Shown here one piece after another: positions 45,901-57,100 of a stretch of DNA of 64,000 nucleotides. The notes below the pieces were generated by a model that saw only the letters and a list, made by a program, of their open reading frames with translations, was not told the origin of the DNA and searched no databases. Every line of letters starts with the position of its first letter. Position 1 is the first letter of the stretch. Source of the DNA: Distichodus sexfasciatus (taxonomy: Eukaryota > Chordata > Actinopteri > Characiformes > Distichodontidae); the NCBI GenBank assembly GCA_032718565.1, contig JAVGVS010000524.1:62001-126000 (forward strand), in the 5' to 3' direction. The position numbers and the translations under genes were made by a program.

Positions 45901-48900
45901 CCTGGCCAGCTCCCTGCGACAGTCTGGAGGTTAAGACATGCATTTATTACTCATTAGGAAGGGAACTGGTCAGAATTTGTCTGTGTATAAATGTATCTGT
46001 GTTTGTGTGTGTCACAGGTGGACTCCTCTCTTTCCTTCCTGGATGGATTTGTATCTGATGCTCTAGCTGCTGGTGCTGCTCCATATAAACCTCCCCATCA
46101 GAGACAGGAGGAGTTGTGTCAGCAGAGAGGTAAAGTTTTGTTTAAAATAATAACGCTTGGGGAATAATATTTTTTGTCATGCTCTTCTTTCTTTTAACTG
46201 CTTGAGCCCGATCGCCCCCAGTACCGGGGGCAGAACGGGAAGGTTTTAAATAGTCGGTAAACGTAAACAAACATATGTATGCGGCACATTAACATCACCG
46301 ATAGAATCTCGTCTAAAAACAGTAGGCTGCAGTAGTTTTTCAGCTTTTAAAATAGTTTTTAATTGGTGCTCTAATTCAGTTAATGTATTCTTGCCATCTG
46401 GTATCAGGGATTAAGCTGTTTGGGGAAATGAATGAATGAGTGGACTTAAAAATTCCTGTTTTTATATTGATTCAATTCAAATTACTTATATAGCCCTCTT
46501 AACAACAGTTATTGTCACAAAGCGCTTTACATATAATCGGCCCAAACCCACAACAAGCAAGCCTGAGGCCTCTCAGTCATATTGTTTATGATCATTTATA
46601 CTGTCTGCCATTTTTCTGTGTCCAAATATTACATACTCCTCCTCTGTTTGCTACTTGCTATATTGTTCACTGCTGTGCAATTGCACTTTAAACAGTCACT
46701 TTAAACAGTCACACTGCACCTGTCATCTTTGTATATAAGAAATAGTTATTTATTTATTTATTTTTATCTTTCCCTTATCTCCTTTTCAATTTGTACTGTA
46801 ACTTAATTTTATTTTATTTTAATTTTAAATTTTATTTTATATTAGAGCTGAAACGATTATTCGAACAACTCGAATAATTCGATTACAAAAAATGGTCGAG
46901 GCAATTTTTCTAGAATCGAAGCTTCGTTTAAGTCATTTAAATGGCTACAGCATGCGCTGCTTGCGTTTCACACAGACGCTTATTAATGACGCACAGTATT
47001 TTCAGTGGCGCGATCAAGGCGAGAATAGATAGGCCAAATAGGCCAAAAGCAACTCATTTTATTGGCCAAATTGATTCAAAATGACTCTTGAACTTCATGT
47101 TTCTTCATTTTCAATTGAATACAACATAAAGCGTATTTGACTAACTTCTACTCACAGTAGAATAAGCCTAATAACAAATGTATTGTCATTTTCATTTACA
47201 TTTTTTTATCCGATTACTCGATTAATCGATAAAATAATCGATAGATTACTCGATTACAAAAATAGTCGTTTGTTGCAGCCCTATTTTATATTATTTTAAT
47301 TCTGCCTAAATTGCAGTCAGGAGCGGATCAGGATACATTTCACTGCATTTTGTACATGTATAACTTACATGTGACAAATAAAAGAATCTTGAATCTAGTG
47401 GCAAGGAAAAACTCCCTTTAGTAGGAAGAAACCTTGAGAGGAACCAAGACTCAGAAGGGGACCCCATCCTTCTCCTCTGGGCGACGGGGCGCATGAACAT
47501 TTAATACACAATAAACATTAGTTCAAGATTAATTGTTAATTAATCATTTTTAAAGAAGTGAAGATGTAAAAATAGTCCAAGGGACGCTTTCGAATCCCGA
47601 GTCGTTGCTGGTGCCACTTGCCAAGATCCACTCAGCAACATTAAGCCAAAATTAGTTCGGTATTAAATTGGTAATTAAGTTCAAGTCCATAGGGTCTGAA
47701 TAATCCAGATGATGAGGTCTTTGTTGAGTCCAGATGAGGGATCAGCCAGTGAAGCATCAGCTCGGGCACAGCTCCACAGGGAGAGGAGAAAAACCTTCAA
47801 AAAACTTGGCAGGACGACAGCACCAATCCCCCGTTCACCTTTAATCTCACCTTTAATACCATATACATTGCAATATATACCATAGATATATTGCAGTATG
47901 CACAATATAATGCAATATATTTTTGGCATCCCTACCTTTGATCCACATTTACTGACAGAATGATTGAAGTTGAAAGAGAATGTATAAACAGATTCAAGAG
48001 AGAGTGGAAACATAAGAGGCATATTAGGCAATGCTTTTTTTCTTTGTCTTTCTTTAGCATTGAGTTTGGAACCATATGGACTCTCTCTGCCTGTGAGCGT
48101 GTCGTCCTGCTCTTTAGCAGACAGACAGTCCCCAACACTCTTTTCTATGAGCTCTGGGCTGTCTGGCAACAGCACTGAAGCATCTCAGAGGGCTGGGTGG
48201 GTATAAACCAGGAGCAGAGCCATATGGTGGTGTTTGGGATTTATACATACATATAATTATATGTTGACACAATTTGACGGCAAAATATGTTCTTTGTAGT
48301 GCGAACACACTCATGCTGGAGGGTGTGAAGAGAGTGTGGGGCAAGGAAGGCTACCTTCCTCAGAAGGAAACTTCAGAAATAACAGCTGCAGAAGAGGAAC
48401 CCAAAAGTGTGACTCTACCTTCCCACCAGCAGGGGGCAGCAGACACCTCAAAGCCAGAGCCGGAACCGGAGCCAGCTCAACAGGATCTGGAAAAGCAGCA
48501 GCTGGCTTCATCACTGTTTGTTGGACTTGGCCCTCAAAACTCCAAATCTTTGGTAAACTGATTGTTCAGTCGCCAACATGACACTGAAACATGAAGATTT
48601 TTTTAGCACCACATGAAGTCGGTTTCAGGTTTTTTTTCTATTTAAGGGGTTAAATCAACATTTTCAAAAAGTAAACTGCTTTGTTCTTCTCTCATTCTGC
48701 CAGTTAGGGAAGACGGAGATTTCTGCTCCACGCTTTAGAAGAAAACCCCGCCAGCATGCCTCGTCCTCATCTTCATCAGGTACTAGCGAGAGGTCGTCCA
48801 TTTCGTCTCATTCCTCTCACAGTACAGCAGACAACTTCTTGTATGGAGGTCTGCTGGAGGAGGAGCCAGCGATGCCCGTGCAGACCTCACGCCACTCACT

Positions 48901-51789
48901 GAAGCCTGCCACGTCCAGTGGGGGCCACGAAACCAGCCAGTTAGCCAATGGCATGGACGTAATCAAAGGAGGTGCAGATGCTAGCGTCAAACAGGACAAT
49001 CAGACAAACTCTTCACAAATATTAGGAAACGATATGGTCGTAGTAAGACCCAGCACTGTAGCCGAAGGAATGGAAGTATTGCATCAAAACGGCAGCAGAT
49101 CGCTCTCCGATCCTTCTGACCCCTTTGCTCTACAGTTACCCTCTGAGTTACAAGACCTACCCCACTCTGACATTGTCAGCTTAGCCTCTGATCCTCACCT
49201 GTCTCTCTCATGCTGCCGTGTATTTAGGGAAGATGCTCTGTTGCTTGTGCTCTTCCTCTTGAACTCCAGGGATTCAGCGCTACAAGACATAGCTGTTGAA
49301 CTCAGCTGTGAAGAGCTTGAGGTATGCCCTAATAGTATGCTATTGTAGTTTCAAAATGTCGAAACATTGTCCAGGTTTTGCTTTGTGTCAGATTTAGACA
49401 TAGCCACTTTATATTGTAGCATTTGGCAAGCTTAGAATTCTAGTAACTATAAAGCAGAACAGATATACATGTAACAAAGGGAAAAGCTAATCCTTATGTT
49501 GCTGTGAAAATTCGATCTCTGTAAGCAAGACATTACACAGTACAGAGTGCTATGATGTTTCTTTGAAAGTTTACATGGTGTATTAACCCCTTTTTCCTTT
49601 TTGTTCCCAAGACCACCAGTCTAAGAGGAAATGTAATTGATTGTCTAGAGGGTGGTAGTTCGTCAGTGTGTCGTTACACTCTACTGATGGAGAGACCGAA
49701 CACTCAGATGACCTTCGCTGGTGTAATTGCATACCAAACACAACCGGGAAACACTCACACCTTACCGTTTTCTGGAAGACTGTCCCTAGTTGACTTTATC
49801 AGGTACCAACTACACCAATCTGCCATAACACTATGGCCACCCAACTAATATTGTTCTGAGTTCTGGAGCACAACAAATTGCTCTGCACTGTATACTGATA
49901 TTCTTCTATCAGAACCACCTATAACAATTTCAGATATCCGAGCTATGGTGGCTTGTATCCCGCAAGCGCTGCTGCAGTTTTTGAGATGCTCAGACCCAGT
50001 GGTCTAGCCATAGCATTTGGCCCTTGTCAAGCCAGAAAATCACCGATCAGTGTCATTACGATATAATCCAGGGGTTTTCAACTGCTTTTGTCCCAGGGGA
50101 AAGTATTTTTTTTTACTACGTTTCAGATGTTTGCATTAAATTTATTAGTCATAAAGATGCCCAAATCACCTGGAAATGTTTTGAAAAAGAAATTAAATGA
50201 AATCATCTTAAAAAGTGACAATGGATTGCCTATCACAGACCAATTGCAATGCTGCCGCAGAGCACTGGGGGCAACAGACTGCTGGTTAAAAACCCCTGAT
50301 ATAATTGTTTGTGATCTGCCTCTGCCTCCATGCAGAATTGTCCACGTGTGCATTGCGATGCCATGATTATGTGATTAATTTGAAACACCCTTACTCATTT
50401 ATCTCACTCACTTACTCAGGAGCCATTGTATCGAGGTAGTCAGTTATTAACTTCATCTGTCAGTGGTAATAATATTATGACTGATCAGCATAGAGCGCTG
50501 CTTAAAATGAATAAAATATGGTGAATTTATTTGTGATAAATTGTTATGGTGAACTTCTGAGTGAGAGTATTTATTTATAATGGCAAAAGTGGAAGTTTTA
50601 AGTCCTTTAAATAGGTTTTAACAATGAAACCTTACCCATAGACCCCTAGTGGTGACCACAGAGGAATATGGGAAGATGTGGCTGTCCTTCTCAAACGATG
50701 TGAAACAGAACCTGAAACTCCTGACTGATGCTGGAGATCCTCTCATTTCTACAATCAGTGCCCTGAAAGCAAGTCTTCAGCTACATATAGTAGACATTAT
50801 TGGTAAGAAATACTCACTTAACTCAATTAAACTGTTAGTATTTTTTTCCTTTTTTATGACCTTTACAGCATTTTACTTTTGCAGAGCATGTAGCATTTTT
50901 GTAGCATGCTAAGAAATACAAAGAAGTTTAAATTGGAAGTCAGTACAAGTAAGTTAGTGAGAAGTGCCATTTAGTCCCTGTTTTAAGAGGTTGGTCTTTA
51001 GGTTGATTGGTGAGCTATTTTAAGAGATGGGATACCACAACTAATCTGAATACCCAGCAAAATCAAAAGAAAGAGTTAGGTCCAGAACTATTTGGGCATT
51101 TATGCACCACAATGGATTTTTAATTAAGTAATTAAGGTGTGATGGAAGAATAGACTTTTCAGCTTTAATTTAACAAAAGGTATTCCATTAATCTTTCTAA
51201 AATTACAGCCCTTTCGGAAAGTAGAGCCATGAGTCATTAATCCATGACGAATTAAGTAGAAAAAATGTCTGGATCTGATTCATAGCACCGAATTTCTGTT
51301 TGGTAACTGTTCACTGGACCCCACCATGAGGTCTAAAGAAGTGTCCTTGCAGGTCAAGGAGGCTTTCATTAGGCTGAATAAAGAAAACTTGGAACACGCT
51401 AAAAAAGAAGGAATGCACCGACAACTTTAGTGGATGATAACACATTGTACTTCTGTAACTTTGGTATCTAAGATGAAGCATCGTGAAGCACAAATGCTTT
51501 ATAAAGTCTTTATACATGCATTTAATGGATAAATGTGCTAGCTTTTTAGTTTCAAGATTTTTACACCAAAATGTCTCACTTTTGAAATGTTAAATTTTAT
51601 TGTTTGCTGAAATCTCTTCCCCACTCAGGTTCCGAGAGTATTGTGGCCTGCTGTCTGGCCCGCAGTGCCCCCTGCCTGATGCACTGCCGTGTGCACGGTT
51701 CCTCTCTGGCTGTGTGGCTGCGTTCTCCTCTTCCCAGCTTTCCTGACTGCCTCCTTTACCACTGTCAGAGAGCTTTACAAGAACAATGA
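39986..51789 (+). CDS. ap4e1: AP-4 complex epsilon-1 subunit, 1158 aa, complete
   Basis: Large subunit of the AP-4 adaptor that sorts ATG9A and other cargo at the trans-Golgi network. Twenty-one exons join in frame: 39986-40126, 40252-40323, 40875-40998, 41450-41523, 41629-41750, 41854-42013, 42275-42441, 42669-42742, 42818-42940, 43164-43273, 44211-44350, 44494-44606, 44694-44812, 45627-45929, 46018-46129, 48058-48196, 48300-48552, 48704-49321, 49612-49802, 50642-50802 and 51629-51789 (3477 nt). The trunk is alpha-solenoid, with MLGYEASFAYIHAIKLAQQG, LIEVCMALTVVSQIFP and NQVQHIHGKFRKALCD. A low-complexity hinge covers exons 16-18, including VKRVWGKEGYLP and LFVGLGPQNS. The ear is C-terminal, ending FPDCLLYHCQRALQEQ. 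Human AP4E1 has 1137 aa. The start is the ATG of MSDVVEKTLTALP. The intron after exon 11 is AT-AC. Introns contain hAT, Tc1 and SINE copies. Confidence 0.96.
41102..41168. repeat. perfect 29-bp inverted repeat with 9-bp spacer, ap4e1 intron 3
   Basis: The left arm is 41102-41130 and begins GTCATAGAAAAGG; the right arm is 41140-41168 and is its exact reverse complement; the loop is TATCAGTCT. No mismatch occurs in 29 bp. It is transcribed in ap4e1 pre-mRNA and would form a long perfect stem. No transposon ends or target-site duplication are visible around it. Confidence 0.95.
43394..44163. mobile_element. hAT element of about 770 bp in ap4e1 intron 10
   Basis: The left end GGGGATGCATGATAA matches the inverted right end TTAGAGATGCACGATAA. 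The flanks TCAAGTCT (43386-43393) and TTAAGTCT (44164-44171) are a target-site duplication with one mismatch. The interior contains no transposase. The right end lies about 40 bp from the acceptor of exon 11. Confidence 0.72.
44351..44493 (+). other. U12-type AT-AC intron of ap4e1
   Basis: The 143-nt intron starts ATATCCTTTT, the minor-spliceosome donor consensus, and ends CCCCTAC. A branch-like TTCCTATAA lies about 15 nt before the acceptor. Splicing at these borders restores ELAEK-YAPDNEW exactly as in other AP-4 epsilon proteins; no GT-AG alternative keeps the frame. Confidence 0.85.
45111..45477 (+). mobile_element. tRNA-derived SINE, degenerate, probably interrupted, ap4e1 intron 13
   Basis: The head is AGCACAGTGGGTAGTTGCC with GGTGTGAGTTTG, and the tail is CTCCGGTGAGTTGGTGACAGC...CACACCAGGG ending in (GAAT)n. 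This matches the common fish tRNA-SINE layout. Sequence between about 45185 and 45330, including CTTGAAGACGTTTCACCTCT, does not fit that consensus and looks inserted. Confidence 0.55.
46471..47505. repeat. interspersed-repeat mosaic split by a hAT insertion, ap4e1 intron 15
   Basis: Pieces of one fish interspersed repeat occur on both sides: the left part near 46471-46575 (TTCAATTCAAATTACTTATA, ACAAAGCGCTTTACA) and the right part near 47394-47505 (GGCAAGGAAAAACTCCCTTT, GAAACCTTGAGAGGAACCA). They are separated by other debris and by the hAT at 46843-47283. The family name is not recalled; boundaries are approximate. Confidence 0.55.
46843..47283. mobile_element. 441-bp hAT element, deletion relative of 9950-11061
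   Basis: Starts TAGAGCTGAAACGATTATTC and ends GCAGCCCTA, with the perfect 8-bp target-site duplication TTTTATAT at 46835-46842 and 47284-47291. Both ends align with the 1112-bp element at 9950, while most of the interior is absent. Confidence 0.9.
50020..50390. mobile_element. hAT fragment nested in the Tc1-like copy
   Basis: Two blocks align with the hAT at 30193-31244: GCCAGAAAATCACC...GTCATTACGATA on the left, and CAGAATTGTCCACGTGTGCA...GTGATTAATTTGAAACACCC on the right. The left terminus is missing, so the copy is truncated. Confidence 0.7.
50069..50298. mobile_element. 230-bp hAT-type MITE, innermost insertion
   Basis: Ends CAGGGGTTTTCAACTG and TTAAAAACCCCTG. The flanks ATATAATC (50061-50068) and ATATAATT (50299-50306) are a 7/8 target-site duplication. 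The ends resemble those of the MITE at 26823-27014. Confidence 0.72.
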
Positions 51790-51850
51790 GTATCTACCAC
51801 TCTGCTGCCGTGTCTTACAGTCTTAATGGAACTTAAAAGAACTGATTTAA

Positions 51851-51856
51851 AATAAA
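51851..51856 (+). terminator. candidate ap4e1 polyadenylation signal
   Basis: AATAAA, 62 bp after the ap4e1 stop codon. Further A/T-rich hexamers occur downstream, so alternative 3' ends are likely. Confidence 0.4.
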
Positions 51857-52560
51857 TCAAGAAGCCTGACAGTGTGTCTGATGCAAACAGTGGGATCTCT
51901 GATGATCCCATCTTCCTTTAAGACTCTAAAGCAATACATGTGTATTGTCTCTCTTTAATGCACTACTCGATTATCTTAATGCCTTTTTTCCCACAAACTT
52001 GAGTCACTGCTGGCAAAAGAGTTGTCTTAATGCAGGTGTATATCAAAAATATATTTATTAGTTTTAATATCTTCAGCGTTTCTCTTTGTCTTAATTCTTT
52101 TTCTTGTTTCTTAGTTGTTGTTTATTAAATCATTGAAAATTGATTTTGCAAGGGTAATTAAAATTATTTATTTATTTTTATTGTTGTGCAGCAACAGAGG
52201 GCATGCTTTCTATAAGAGTGAAACTAGGGGCAAGGATTTAAATAAATGTGGTACAGTTGTAAGACTTGTAGATCAGTATTTTTTCTGTGGAGTGGTATGG
52301 TGGAGCTATTGTGAAACTATGAATCAGAATATATCCTAACATTGCAGTTACATTTTGAGTGCATAAAAAATGTAAACATGTTTTATTTACTAAGCAAAGT
52401 TATAATACACCTTTTGGTGTGTATGTCCAGTATTCTGTAATAATTTGAAGTGACATTATTATTTACTGTCGCTATATGTCACTTGTTTTTATTTTTAAAG
52501 GCATTGATGATCCACATGTATTGCAACAATTAAGTAAAATTATATATTTTTCTTTGGAAT

Positions 52561-53272
52561 GAAGGTCATTATTTATTCAAGATAAATGAGATTGAAGAAG
52601 AGAATGTAACTTTCTTTCTTGTCACAATATTTATGGTTTTCACATGTCTAGAAAGGACGTATGGGAGAAATAAGTGAGATCACCTTTTCAGTTTGTTCAG
52701 CCTGTCATGCTGTTTTCTGCAAGTCTCTGCTGTGTTCAGTTCAATAACTAAATGGGCCTTGAGGCGCTGGGCCTGGCTGTTTGTGATTTATGATTTAGTT
52801 AAGAAGAGCAGGAGGAGGAGGATTAGAACCAAGAACATACAGGTGAAACTCGAAAAAATTTGAATATCGTGCAAAAGTTCATTTATTTCAGTAATTCAAC
52901 TTAAAAGGTGAAACTAATATGATACAGACTCATTACATGCAAAGCGAGATATTTCAAGCCTTTGTTCTAATTTTGATGATTATGGCTTACAGATTATGAA
53001 AACCCCAAATTCAAAGGCTCAGAAAATTAGAATATGAAGGTCATTATTTATTCAAGATAAATGAGATTGAAGAAGAGAATGTAACTTACTTTCTTGTCAC
53101 AATAGTTATGGTTTTCACGTCTTGAAAGGAAGTACGGGAGAAAGAAGTGAGATCACCTTTTCAGTTTGTTCAGCCTGTCATGCTGTTTTCTGCAAGTCTC
53201 TGCTGTGTTCAGTTCAATAACTAAATGGGCCTTGAGGCGCCGGGCCTGGCTGTTTGTGATTTATGATTTAGT
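52561..53272. repeat. ~238-bp direct duplication flanking a copied cyp19a1 intron/Tc1 segment
   Basis: Copy A (52561-52799) and copy B (53036-53272) both begin GAAGGTCATTATTTATTC and end GATTTATGATTTAGT, and differ at only a few percent of bases. Between them, 52800-53035 matches 54446-54691: the terminal bases of the last cyp19a1 intron plus the first ~200 bp of the Tc1 element there. The copied piece begins at the intron's 3' splice site. Confidence 0.88.
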
Positions 53273-54198
53273 AATGTGGTAATGTGTTGCTGAAGCATGT
53301 TAAGCCTTCTCCTTTCTGTTTTGTCTTATTATGTTCACTTCATTGTTTTTTTTTTTTTATTAGATTATTGTTATAGGAAGGTGGAGGGACGAAGATCAGT
53401 CGACCTGAACGGCAAAGGCAGTACAGACAACAATAGCGATCTTAGATTAATACAGATTATTGACTTTTTAAATTTAAAGAATAAAAAAATAAAAGCTATA
53501 TAATTCCATATTGATTAAAAAAGAAAATCAAAACAACGTATAAGAAGATGTGAATATGCAAATCGGAGTAAATGAAAATATATACAGCAAAACTAATGAC
53601 TAGCCTCATTGGGCTTTATCAAGGTGCTTTGTTCATGCAATGTATAGTGTTCATGCCGAGTCATATTCAGCAAAAACTAGGTTCTATGTTCAAAGCTACA
53701 GTATATGTTTTTGAGCTGTAATGTTTCAAGATAGCAGTGTTCATGGGCTAATGCTCATTTTTATATGGGAGTAATAGTACTGTTGTGCTAAGTTCAAGTG
53801 CTAGTAGAAGTTAATGTTGGTTAATGCTAGCGACTGATGCCATACTAGTTATACAAATTTGTTTGACATGGTGTAACTGTAGCCAAGATTTATTTTGGGT
53901 TATAATTAGGTCAGTTTTGTCATAGTCACAGTTCTTTGTGGTATTTACATGTGGTCACTTTGAAGCTCAGCGTTTCATAACACACCACCTCCCAGCTGTG
54001 AAAATACAATTTCACATGAATGCAGCAAAAGAAGATGTATGCTGGCTTTTAACTAAATTGTTAGGGATTATTATAATAATTATGCTCAGTCACATTAACA
54101 TTCGTTCTCAATCAGCTAATCAGCGAGTACTTTTATGAGGCAATGGAAAAATGCCATTCCTCAGCGTCGTGCGAGGGCAGCAGCTGGTGGCTGTATCA
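53273..54198. other. convergent spacer and cyp19a1 3' UTR
   Basis: No coding exon is supported. A reverse-strand AATAAA at 53889-53894 lies about 305 bp after the cyp19a1 stop and is a plausible polyadenylation signal. ap4e1 and cyp19a1 converge on this ~2.4-kb interval. Confidence 0.4.
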
Positions 54199-57100
54199 TC
54201 AGGCCTGACTGAGAGCGCTGCGTGGAATGAATCGCATGGCAAGGCTGTGCAGATCCTCCTCCACCGGCTGCTGTGAGAGGTTATTGGTTTGCTTGATGGT
54301 GCTGACTGTGCAGCCGGGCCGAGGGCACACTGTGTACCGTGACAGCATTGTCACCAAGATGGCCTTCATCATCACCATGGCAATGTGCTTTCCAACACAT
54401 GCACGTGGGCCACAGCCAAAGGGCTGGAAGTATCGACTGGGCACCTAAGAAGAGCAGGAGGAGGAGGATTAGAACCAAGCTCAAGAACACACAGGTGAAA
54501 CTTGGAAAAATTAGAATATCGTGCAAAAGTTTATTTATTTCAGTAATTCAACTTAAAAGGTGAAACTAATATGATACAGACTCATTACATGCAAAGCGAG
54601 ATATGCCAAGCCTTTATTTGTTATAATTTTGATGATTATGGCTTACGGATTATGAAAACCCCAAATTCAAAGGCTCAGAAAATTTGAATATTACATGAAA
54701 TCAATATAAAAAGGATTTTATAGAGAAATGTCGGACCTCTGTAAAGTATAATCATGTACTCAGTCTTGGTTTGGGCCCCTTTTGCATGAATTACTGCCTC
54801 AATGCAGCGTAGCATGGATGCTATCAGCCTGTGGCACTGCCAAGGTGTTATGGAAGACCAGGATGCTTCAATAGCGGCCTTCAGCTCTTCTGCATTGTTC
54901 GGTCTCATGTCTGTCATCTTTCTCTTGGCAATGCCCCATAGATTCTCTATGAGGTTCAGATCAGGCGAGTTTGCTGGCTAATCAAGTACAGTAATCATAG
55001 GTGATTGAACCAGGTTTTGGTACTTTTGGCAGTGTGGGCAGGTGCCAAGTCCTGCTGGAAAATGAAGTCAGCATCTCCATAAAGCTTGTCTGTGGAAAGA
55101 AGCATGAAGTGCTCTAAAATGTCCTGGTAGATTGCTGCGTTGACTCTGGACTTAATAAAGCACAGTGGACCAACACCAGCAGATGACATGGCTCCCCAAA
55201 TCAACACAGACTGTGGAAACTTCACATTGGACTTCAGGCATCTTGGATTGTGTGCCTCTCCATTCTTCCTCCAGACTCTGGGACCTTGGTTTCCAAATGA
55301 CATGCAAAATTTGCTCTCATCAGAAAAGAGGACTTTGGACACTGAGCAACAGACCAGTTCTTTTTTTCTTTAGCCCAGGTAAGACGCTTCTGACGTTGTT
55401 TGTTGTTCAGGAGCGGCTTGACAAGAAGAATACGACATTTGAAGCCCATGTCCAGGATCCGTCTGTGTGTGGTGGCTCTTCATGCACTAACTCCAGCCTT
55501 AGTCCACTCCTTGTGAAGGTCCCCCACACTTTTGAATGGCCTTTTCCTGACAATGTGGTCATCCCTGTTGCTTGTGCACCTTTTTTTCCCACACTTTTCC
55601 CTTCCACTTAACTTTCTATTAATGTGCTTTGATACAGCACTTTGAGAACATCCAACTTCTTTTGCAATTACCTTTTGAGGCTTTCCCTCCTTGTGGAGAG
55701 TGTCAATGATGGTTTTCTGCACAACTGTCAGGTCGGCAGTCTTCCCCATGATTGTGAATTCCACTGAACCAGACTGAGAGACCATTTAAAGGCTCAGGAA
55801 CTCTTTGCATGTGCTTTGGATTAATTAGCTGATTAGAGTTTGACACTTTGAACCTTCAATATTGAACCTTTTCACAATATTCTAATTTTCTGAGCTTTTG
55901 AATTTGGAGTTTTCATAAACTGTAAGCCATAATCATCAGAATTATGACAAATAAAGGCTTGAAATATCTCTCTTTGCATGTATTGAGTCTATATCATATA
56001 TTAGTTCCACCTTTTAAGTTGAATTACTGAAATAAATGAACTTTTGCACCATATTCTAATTTTTCAAGTTTCACCTGTATTGTATGTTCTTTCAGACTCT
56101 GTCTGTGAGCTCCAAGGTCAGTAAATGTTAAATGTATACTTGATTAGCATAGTGAATAGCAAAGAGCTTGATTTCAGAGTTTGGAGTCCTCATAATATTC
56201 ATTGCTATCAACATTCATTCATTCACCACATATTTTTTAAATATATTTTTTTCCATTTCTTTTTAAACATTTAGTTTCTACTTACATTATTATCAAAGTT
56301 CTCCAAGCTGAATTCATGTGGTTTGGGGAAGAACTCAGTCTTGTGCATGCGGCCAATGTTTAGAATGATGTTTGTTCCTTTGGCCACTCTGTAGCCGTCA
56401 ATGTAGTCATCTTCTACTGCTTTTCTCATAATGAAATCCACCACAGGATGGAAGCGCAATGACTCCTTGATAAAACTTTCCATCACACTTAAATTTTGCA
56501 GGTCTGCTGTCTCAACCTCGCGCTCTTCTGGAAACACAAAATGGTCTGGTTATTAAGGCATAATTTTAAAAACATATTTAGATACGGTGAAATAAAGAAA
56601 TACAAGCAAATATTTTAAGTGCCAGTCTACCCAAAGTTGATAATGTGGCTAACACTGAATAAAAGCTAATGAAGATCTTTTTAAAAATCTTTTAGCTTTT
56701 ATTCTTATGCCACAATTCCATGTTTGGGTGGCGCGGCCCTTAAGAATTTATTAAGAGGAGGTTTACCAAGGACAGAATGCATCTCTTGCACTATACGCTG
56801 TTCAACTGCTGGGTTCTGCTTTAACAGCACCAGCATAAAGAACAAACTGATGGAGAGAGTATCTGGAGCAGCAATTACCATCTCCAACACACACTGCCTC
56901 ACGTCATCCACCGACAACTCTCCATCGTTCTGAGGATGATATGCACACACAAACACACACGCACATCATGCCATGTGACTTCTTTTCTTGCGTTACACAT
57001 ATTGAATTTGGAAAGTGAACGAACCTGTGCAAATATCAACTCTGTGGCAAAATCTAAGTCATCCAGCTTCTCCATAGCATTGATTAATTTACGCTTTTGC

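Larger units (their letters stand above)
49813..50490 (-). mobile_element. Tc1-like fragment containing two nested hAT insertions, ap4e1 intron 19
   Basis: The ends CACCAATCTGCCATAAC and, inverted, TGCTGATCAGTCATAAT are related, with TA on both sides (49811-49812 and 50491-50492). Reverse-strand sequence at 49920-50020 (GACAAGGGCCAAATGC, GGTCTGAGCATCTCAAAAAC) matches the transposase-coding part of a known fish Tc1 family. It is interrupted at about 50020-50390 by a hAT fragment. The left TA is at intron position +9 after the exon 19 donor. Confidence 0.75.

Noticed and set aside
47681..48175. 164-codon minus-strand frame
   Set aside because: Antisense to ap4e1 exon 16 and repeat debris in intron 15; no recognisable domain.
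51790..54198. A TNFAIP8L3 gene between ap4e1 and cyp19a1, as in the human order
   Set aside because: No matching coding exon was found in this interval on either strand.
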